Shown: positions 13,298 to 18,710 of the stretch, piece by piece | Layout of the letters: each line of letters begins with the position of its first letter | Numbering within the stretch: position 1 is the first letter of the stretch | Source: CBFHWY01 sp965659675 | GTDB taxonomy: Bacteria; Bacteroidota; Bacteroidia; Flavobacteriales_G; Salibacteraceae | Assembly: GCA_965659675.1 (NCBI GenBank) | Contig: CBFHWY010000057.1 | Span: forward strand, 1 to 18,710 | Length of the DNA stretch: 18,710 bases | Reading direction: 5' to 3' | Notes under the pieces: model-generated | The model's input: only the letters and a program-made list of their open reading frames with translations | The model's database searches: none | Told to the model about the DNA's origin: nothing | Translations under genes and position numbers: made by a program

Positions 13298-14758
13298 TCA
13301 TATGCCGAAGATCAAATCAGCGAAATAGTAGAAATATATACTGATCAACAATGCTGAGATGAGATTTAACCAGATTCCAACCCGTGCCATATCGCGCACC
13401 TTAAGCTGTTTACTTGAGAAAATGATGGTATTTGGAGGGGTTGCCACAGGCAACATAAATGCGCAAGATGCAGCTATGGTAACTGGAAACAGCACCTGAG
13501 AAGGTGACATCCCAAGATTAGCGAGAATAGCAGCAAGCACAGGCAATACCAATACGGTAGAGGCCGTGTTTGAGCTCAATTCGGTCAGAAAGGTCATAAA
13601 CAGGGTGAGTAAAAGAACAATAGCAAAAGCGGGTAGCTCATTAAGGATGGATAGTTGCTCGGTAAGAAGTCCGGCGAGACCACTTTGAACAATGCCCTTA
13701 GCAAGAGCAAAACCTCCTCCAAATAGAAACAGAACTCCGATCGGAATTTTTGCACTGTCTTTCCATTCCAGAATATTGATCTTCTCCTTTTTTGAGGGGA
13801 TCAGGAAGAGAAGGAAGGCTGCAAACATGGCAATGGTGCTTTCTTTTACATAAGAGCCATGTGGAAGCAGATTTAGCCAGCCTTTAAACTCAAAATTGGC
13901 AAAAGGAATATCTCTTGCTGTGAACCAGGCCAGAATGAGTAATCCAAAGACCACTGCGATGATCTTTTCTTCATAGCTCGCTTTACCCATTGATCGCAAG
14001 GCAGTTCTGCAATAGTTAAGGTCAATGAGCCTACTATCCACCTTTCTGAGAAAGATGAAGTAGATCAAGCCATAGCAGATCATAAAAAGCATGATGCTCA
14101 ATGGTAAAGCCAGAATGAACCAATTAAGGAAGTTGATCTGAGCTTCGTAGTTATTGAGTTCATTGTAGAATTCCATTAAAAACATATTTGGAGCCGTACC
14201 AACGAGTGTGGCAAAACCTCCAATGGAAGAAGCAAAGGCCAAACCGAGTAGAAAAGGGGTATAGAGTTTTTTCTCTGCCGCGTTTTTCATGCTACCGATC
14301 ACTGCAAGCACAGCCGGCAGTAACAACATCACAGTGGCAGTATTCAATATCCACATGGAAAGTAAATAGGACGACAGCATGAAACCAAGAAGTAGTCTGG
14401 CGGGATGGCTTCCGAGTTTTAAGATGATGTTGAGTGCAATGCGCTTATGCAGACCCCATTTTTCGACAGCAAAAGCGAGTAAAAAACCACCAACAAATAG
14501 AAATATGATCTGTGGCAGATAGGCAGAAGCCACTTCCTTCATTTCCATGATGCCCAAAAATGGCATGGCAAAGGCCGGGATCAAAGCCGTCAAATAAATG
14601 CTGACTGCTTCGTTGATCCACCATACAGCCATCCATATTCCCAGGGCGGCCATAGCCGATAACTCAAAGGAATAGCCTTCTCTCCACAGCAGGAGCGCCA
14701 CAATGAATCCAGCGAGTGGACCAAATACCAATCTTAAACTTCTATTAAGTCTCAACAT
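13298..14758 (-). CDS. SLC13/DASS family sodium:anion symporter
   Basis: A 486-residue polytopic membrane protein of the divalent anion:Na+ symporter family, which imports dicarboxylates (succinate, malate, fumarate) or sulfate. About eleven hydrophobic segments are present. Both inverted-repeat substrate motifs are found: the second is intact (ELSSNTASTVLVLP, Ser396-Asn397-Thr398), while the first reads ILNTATVMLLLP with Leu138 in place of the usual Ser of the Ser-Asn-Thr motif. The family signature SCAFMLPVATPPNTIIF (431-447) is close to the C-terminus. The gene stands alone: 80 nt upstream of the S41 gene and divergent from the TonB receptor. No bound anion can be assigned; sucC in the neighbourhood is not evidence for succinate. 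Confidence 0.95.
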   Translation of the reverse strand: MLRLNRSLRLVFGPLAGFIVALLLWREGYSFELSAMAALGIWMAVWWINEAVSIYLTALIPAFAMPFLGIMEMKEVASAYLPQIIFLFVGGFLLAFAVEKWGLHKRIALNIILKLGSHPARLLLGFMLSSYLLSMWILNTATVMLLLPAVLAVIGSMKNAAEKKLYTPFLLGLAFASSIGGFATLVGTAPNMFLMEFYNELNNYEAQINFLNWFILALPLSIMLFMICYGLIYFIFLRKVDSRLIDLNYCRTALRSMGKASYEEKIIAVVFGLLILAWFTARDIPFANFEFKGWLNLLPHGSYVKESTIAMFAAFLLFLIPSKKEKINILEWKDSAKIPIGVLFLFGGGFALAKGIVQSGLAGLLTEQLSILNELPAFAIVLLLTLFMTFLTELSSNTASTVLVLPVLAAILANLGMSPSQVLFPVTIAASCAFMLPVATPPNTIIFSSKQLKVRDMARVGIWLNLISALLISIYFYYFADLIFGI

Positions 14759-14850
14759 TGCACAAGCTAAAACGTTATAGCAGCGGAGGTTCCATTAACA
14801 GTGAAAACAGACCATTCCTCCAAAAGTAGAATTAAGCGTGTATTGAATCT

Positions 14851-14858
14851 TAATTTTG
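14851..14858 (+). promoter_or_regulatory. Perfect -7 element upstream of the TonB receptor gene
   Basis: TAATTTTG matches TAnnTTTG exactly and ends 17 nt before the ATG at 14876, giving a leader of about 12 nt. It lies inside the longer GTG-started open frame from 14801 and so supports the ATG start. The -33 region is not clear. Confidence 0.5.
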
Positions 14859-14875
14859 CAAATGCAATCAACATC

Positions 14876-17290
14876 ATGAAGAAAAGCCTCTTATTTTTCA
14901 TCGGACTTTTTATGGTCTTAATTACTCAGGCTCAGAACTTTACCCTGAGTGGTAATATGAGCGATGCAGAAACTGGCGAAGACCTGCTTGGAAGTACCGT
15001 TTTTGTAAAAGAGTTGGGCAAAGGGGCATCGGCAAACCTTTACGGCTTTTACTCACTCACCCTTCCGAAGGGTAACTACACCATCGAGTATTCCTATGTA
15101 GGCTATGAGACATTCACAAAGAAGGTCAATCTCACGAAAGATCTCAAGATCGATATCGAGTTATCCATGACAAGCACTGCGCTCAAAGAGGTGGTAGTTG
15201 AAGGAGAAGCTAAGAATAAGAATGTTGAATCTGTTCAGATGAGTACGGTCGACATGAAGATGGAGACCATCAAAAAGATCCCAGCCTTACTTGGAGAAGT
15301 AGATGTGCTAAGGGCAATACAATTGTTGCCTGGCGTTCAGAGCGGAGGAGAAGGTAGCACAGGATTCTTTGTTCGCGGGGGAAGTAGCGATCAAAATTTG
15401 ATCCTTTTAGATGAGGCTCCGGTTTACAATGCTTCTCACTTGCTTGGTTTCTTCTCGGTCTTTAATCAGGACGCCATAAAGGACGCCCAGCTTTACAAAG
15501 GAGGCATACCTGCCCGCTATGGAAGCAGACTTTCATCAGTACTTGATGTTAGAATGAAAGAAGGAAACCTTAAACGTTTCAGTGCTTCGGGTGGTATTGG
15601 TTTGATCTCAAGCCGACTCACGCTCGAAGGACCGATCATTAAAGACAAAGCTTCGTTCATTGTTTCGGGAAGAAGATCTTACGCGGATCTCTTTCTGCCA
15701 TTGGCAAATCGACCTGGACTAAAGGATAGTCGATTATACTTTTATGATCTTAATGGAAAATTGAATTGGAAGATCAATGACAACAACAGGGTATTTGTTT
15801 CAGCATACACAGGAAGAGATGTTCTGGGAGTTGGAGATCTGTTCCAGCTTGGTTGGGGAAATTTGACTGTAACTGGACGTTGGAATCACCTCTTTTCAGA
15901 CAAACTGTTCTCGAATGTGACAGCAATCTACAGTACATATGATTACCTGCTCGGTATTCCAGAAGGATCGATCGCTTTCGACTGGCTGAGTAAGATCCTC
16001 AATTATTCCATCAAGAATGATTACACCTATTACCTGAATCAGAATAATACCATTCGCTTTGGGCTCTACTCTGAATACCACACTTTTCAACCTGCCCGCT
16101 TCATTCCTGCAGAAGAAAACGAAACTTTCGAAGAGCTCAAATTGTTTGACCGCTTCGCATTGGAGAATGGCCTCTATTTGAGTAATGAACAGAAAATTGG
16201 GGCTAGACTTAGTTTGCAGTATGGATTGAGAGGAAGCTCATTCTCTAACATTGGAACAGACACCCTATTCAATTTCAATGAGAATTACGATACCATTCCA
16301 GGAGAAGGTTACACAGCGTATCCAAGTGGAGAGCTTTACAACACTTATTTTGGTCTGGAACCTCGACTTGCAGCAAAGTTCACCATCAATGATCAGAGTT
16401 CCATCAAGTCATCATACAACAGAACCTTCCAATACATGCACCTTGCCAGCAACTCTACTTCCGCTGCTCCATTGGATGTTTGGATGCCGAGTAGCCCTAA
16501 CATCAAACCGCAAATTGCTGATCAGGTGGCGCTTGGGTACTTCAGGAATTTCTTCGGAAACAAGCTTGAGACATCTGTTGAGGCCTATTATAAGTGGATG
16601 CAGAATCAAATCGATTTCAGGGATAATGCGGTCTTGCTCTTTAACCCTCTTTTAGATGGTGAAGTTAGACCTGGAAGAGCCTGGTCTTATGGTCTGGAGT
16701 TCTTCGTGCGCAAACAGGAAGGTAAATTCAATGGCTGGGTTTCCTATACATGGTCACGTACCTTTAGAGAGGTTTCTGCCATAAATAATGGTGATCCATA
16801 TCCGGCGAATTTTGACCGACCTCATAACTTATCCATTGTGGCGAGTTATGAGCTGCTGCCTCGCTTGACCCTTGCTGGAACCTGGGTCTACACTACTGGC
16901 GCGCCCGTTACAGTTCCCACCGGAAGGTTCGAATTTCAGGGCATGACCGTTCCAGTTTACTCCGATCGAAATGGGGCGAGGATGCCAGACTTTCACAGAT
17001 TGGATCTGTCGCTTAATTACGACTTCAAGAAGAAAGAAGGCAAGCGCTTTGAGCAAAGTCTAAACCTATCTGTGTACAATGCTTACGCGAGGAAAAATCC
17101 CTATGCCATCAACTTTACGGAAAACGACAGAGAGTTAAATCTTAGTGATGAGCACTACAGCAGGGTGCTGAACCTCTATCCTGGTTTTGAAGACGCCATT
17201 CAAAACTATGAGAACCCCAATCGCTCTTTAGCTCAAATGACCTATCTGTTCTCTGCGATCCCGTCAATCACCTATAACTTCAAATTCTGA
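14876..17290 (+). CDS. TonB-dependent outer-membrane receptor with carboxypeptidase-like N-terminal domain
   Basis: An 804-residue outer-membrane receptor from the ATG at 14876. The open frame extends to a GTG at 14801, but the signal peptide (MKKSLLFFIGLFMVLITQAQ) begins at the ATG. Domains in order: signal peptide (1-19), CarboxypepD_reg-like beta-sandwich (about 22-98; GYETF near 77-81), LKEVVVEGEA linker (103-112), plug domain (about 125-230, with LLPGVQSGGEGSTGFFVRGG and the ILLDEAPVY segment) and a 22-strand barrel ending ITYNFKF with terminal Phe as expected for BAM-dependent insertion. It takes up a ligand with TonB-ExbBD energy. It is not a SusC of 1000 residues and has no SusD partner; instead a DUF4249 lipoprotein follows, with a TGATG overlap. 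This pairing is common in Bacteroidota; the ligand is unknown. Confidence 0.96.
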   Translation: MKKSLLFFIGLFMVLITQAQNFTLSGNMSDAETGEDLLGSTVFVKELGKGASANLYGFYSLTLPKGNYTIEYSYVGYETFTKKVNLTKDLKIDIELSMTSTALKEVVVEGEAKNKNVESVQMSTVDMKMETIKKIPALLGEVDVLRAIQLLPGVQSGGEGSTGFFVRGGSSDQNLILLDEAPVYNASHLLGFFSVFNQDAIKDAQLYKGGIPARYGSRLSSVLDVRMKEGNLKRFSASGGIGLISSRLTLEGPIIKDKASFIVSGRRSYADLFLPLANRPGLKDSRLYFYDLNGKLNWKINDNNRVFVSAYTGRDVLGVGDLFQLGWGNLTVTGRWNHLFSDKLFSNVTAIYSTYDYLLGIPEGSIAFDWLSKILNYSIKNDYTYYLNQNNTIRFGLYSEYHTFQPARFIPAEENETFEELKLFDRFALENGLYLSNEQKIGARLSLQYGLRGSSFSNIGTDTLFNFNENYDTIPGEGYTAYPSGELYNTYFGLEPRLAAKFTINDQSSIKSSYNRTFQYMHLASNSTSAAPLDVWMPSSPNIKPQIADQVALGYFRNFFGNKLETSVEAYYKWMQNQIDFRDNAVLLFNPLLDGEVRPGRAWSYGLEFFVRKQEGKFNGWVSYTWSRTFREVSAINNGDPYPANFDRPHNLSIVASYELLPRLTLAGTWVYTTGAPVTVPTGRFEFQGMTVPVYSDRNGARMPDFHRLDLSLNYDFKKKEGKRFEQSLNLSVYNAYARKNPYAINFTENDRELNLSDEHYSRVLNLYPGFEDAIQNYENPNRSLAQMTYLFSAIPSITYNFKF

Positions 17291-18129
17291 TGAGAAAGCT
17301 TATTTACATACTCCTCATACTTCCTTTCTTGCCTGCATGTACGGAAGTCATCGACTTTGACCTAAATGAAGATCAGGAAAGAATCGTGATCGATGGTTTG
17401 ATCACCAATGAGCAAACACAACACTTTGTGCGTGTGACGAAGTCAACGAGTTTTTACTTTGATGAAGTAGCTCCTGGGGTGAGTGGTGCCACAGTAACAA
17501 TTAGCTCCGAGGGTCAGGATTTTCAGTTGACTGAATCTGCGGATGAGCCAGGACTCTATTTAACCGATAGCACCGTCAAGGGAGAAGTTGGAAATATTTA
17601 CACCCTCAATGTGACAGTTGATGGTGAAGTGTACAATGCCCAGGATACCTTAAGACCTGTGGAACCGATCGACACTACTTTTGCCTTTCCCCTCATCGAT
17701 ACACTTTTCAGTCTTGATACCAATTATTTCATCTTGATGTTTGCCCAGGAACGCCCGGGTAGGGGAGACCATTATTTGTGGAACTTCTACATCAATGATA
17801 GTTTGTGGACTCCGGAGCTTCGAGATAAGAATTTCGCGAACGACGATTTTGTGGATGGTACCTACCCTCCAGAAGGATGGCCCGTTTTTGATGGAATTCC
17901 TTATGATAAGGTAAATGTAGGAGACAAGGTTACATTGGAGATGATGTCGGTTGGGGAAGACTACTTCGACTTCATTTTTGAACTATTTCTGCAAACGGAC
18001 TTCAGGGGTGGATTTTTTGATGGTCCACCCGCAAATGTGCGGTCCAACATATCTAACGGAGCCCTTGGATATTTCAGAGCTTCGGCTGTTGTGCGCAATG
18101 ATACCTATGCGCTTCCACTGATTCCCTAG
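17290..18129 (+). CDS. DUF4249 family lipoprotein
   Basis: A 279-residue lipoprotein with signal MRKLIYILLILPFLPACTEV and modified Cys17. The segment CTEVIDFDLNEDQERIVIDG followed by LITNEQTQHFVRVTKS and VSGATVTISSEG is the typical DUF4249 beginning: a short lipid-anchored strand and then a carboxypeptidase-regulatory/Ig-like beta sandwich. The family is nearly always encoded directly after a TonB-dependent receptor with a CarboxypepD_reg domain, and probably acts as its surface or periplasmic partner, in analogy to SusD, although this is not proven. Its ATG overlaps the receptor's TGA by one base, so the two are translationally coupled. It ends 20 nt before the YwqK/MORN gene. Confidence 0.94.
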   Translation: MRKLIYILLILPFLPACTEVIDFDLNEDQERIVIDGLITNEQTQHFVRVTKSTSFYFDEVAPGVSGATVTISSEGQDFQLTESADEPGLYLTDSTVKGEVGNIYTLNVTVDGEVYNAQDTLRPVEPIDTTFAFPLIDTLFSLDTNYFILMFAQERPGRGDHYLWNFYINDSLWTPELRDKNFANDDFVDGTYPPEGWPVFDGIPYDKVNVGDKVTLEMMSVGEDYFDFIFELFLQTDFRGGFFDGPPANVRSNISNGALGYFRASAVVRNDTYALPLIP

Positions 18130-18149
18130 AATCTTCTTTCTTTGTTTTC

Positions 18150-18710
18150 ATGATGAAACACGGAGCACTAATTTTCTTTTTGTTTTTGAGTTTGGGACTC
18201 TTAGCCCAGAAAAAATATGATCCAAAAGAGGTCATTGATGAACGATATGGAATCACCATGTACAATGAAATGGTTCGACCAGCAGGAGGGGACTCTGTAA
18301 GGCTATGTGACGGAAGCCCTTGCGGTGGTTACATCGAAGACTATTACACCAATGGCCAGATGATGCATAAGGGATATTACATCGATGGTAAGATCCGCAT
18401 ATATCGCAATTGGTACCCAGATGGTCAGCTTGAACGAAAGTTCATGGTACTCGATGACCATAAAGCCAAGCTCACCACTTACTATAGAGGTGGAAATGAA
18501 AAATCAACGGTGATCTATATCGACCAGGAGGTAAGAGAATGGGAAGATCTTTATGAAAACGGGAATACAGAGTTTGAGGAGAAATATGTTAAACGCCAAC
18601 CCTACGTTGTTTACCGTCGCTTTTTCTATGAGGATGGAACTCCACAGGATATCATGGAGTTTGAGAAAAGGCGTAAGAAGTTATACCTAAAGACCGAGTA
18701 CTTCAAGAGC
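18150..18710 (+). CDS. MORN/YwqK-repeat secreted protein, 3' end outside the window
   Basis: An open frame runs from ATG at 18150 (or the next codon, also ATG, at 18153) to the last base, 187 codons without a stop, so the gene is cut by the window edge. A signal peptide (MKHGALIFFLFLSLGLLAQ from the second Met) is followed by DERYGITMYNEM, a Cys pair (LCDGSPCGG, about residues 53-61) and an array of YwqK/MORN-variant repeats: DYYTNGQMMHKGYYIDGKI, NWYPDGQLERKF, DLYENGNTEFEEKY, FFYEDGTPQDIMEF. Such proteins are often named YwqK family antitoxins by automatic annotation, without evidence for that role; here a secreted, repeat-mediated binding protein is more plausible. It starts 20 nt after the DUF4249 gene and is probably third in the TonB receptor operon. 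Confidence 0.85.
   Translation, partial: MMKHGALIFFLFLSLGLLAQKKYDPKEVIDERYGITMYNEMVRPAGGDSVRLCDGSPCGGYIEDYYTNGQMMHKGYYIDGKIRIYRNWYPDGQLERKFMVLDDHKAKLTTYYRGGNEKSTVIYIDQEVREWEDLYENGNTEFEEKYVKRQPYVVYRRFFYEDGTPQDIMEFEKRRKKLYLKTEYFKS

Noticed and set aside
16251..16655. 134-codon open frame in another frame of the TonB receptor
   Set aside because: Overlaps the barrel-coding region, which is continuous in its own frame; no supporting motif.
18150..18710. Toxin-antitoxin role suggested by the YwqK repeat name
   Set aside because: The protein has a signal peptide and no adjacent toxin gene; the antitoxin label for this repeat family is an annotation convention.
1..18710. Mobile element, prophage, CRISPR or defence island
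   Set aside because: No transposase, integrase, direct repeats with spacers, tRNA attachment site or defence-family motif was found; genes look like core and envelope genes with uniform codon style.

Overview
The window looks like a chromosomal stretch from a member of the Bacteroidota. The support is family content (TonB-dependent receptor paired with a DUF4249 lipoprotein, MnmD without an MnmC oxidase half, TIGR02757, DUF1573, TPR proteins with membrane tails, MORN/YwqK-repeat secreted proteins) and TAnnTTTG-type -7 promoter elements 5-25 nt upstream of several genes. No order or genus can be fixed. Coding density is very high, no gene-free stretch exceeds about 120 bases, and I see no tRNA, rRNA, CRISPR array, prophage or insertion sequence. 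Most genes look like ordinary core genes.

Layout. 1-1784 (minus): acpH, mnmD and dps in one direction, with a G-rich 14-bp tandem repeat running over the dps stop codon and off the left edge. 1829-3226 (plus): a secreted MORN-repeat protein whose N-terminal half faintly resembles GldN. 3223-5848 (minus): a compact five-gene cluster (small beta-rich protein, a previously uncalled 32-residue membrane peptide, DUF2892 membrane protein, coiled-coil repeat protein, TPR membrane protein). 5939-7996 (minus): a coupled cluster of LolD-like ABC ATPase, TIGR02757 protein and lipoprotein. 8111-9301 (plus): sucC. 9291-10151 (minus): short-chain dehydrogenase. 10204-13217 (minus): S41 peptidase, then DUF1573 and DUF3108 envelope proteins. 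13298-14758 (minus): SLC13/DASS anion transporter. 14876-18710 (plus): TonB receptor, DUF4249 lipoprotein and a YwqK/MORN protein cut by the right edge.

How it fits together. The window is mostly cell-envelope biology (outer-membrane uptake, lipoproteins, periplasmic protease, membrane sensor-like proteins) mixed with housekeeping genes (sucC, mnmD, acpH, dps). Gene overlaps of 1-29 nt are common, and at least three genes appear to start with TTG and two or three more with GTG, so translational coupling seems frequent. The most interesting unexplained item is the five-gene cluster at 3223-5848 with its hidden small membrane protein; the GldN-like/MORN protein and the quadruplex-forming repeat at the dps stop come next. 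I found no clear defence or otherwise spectacular novel system.
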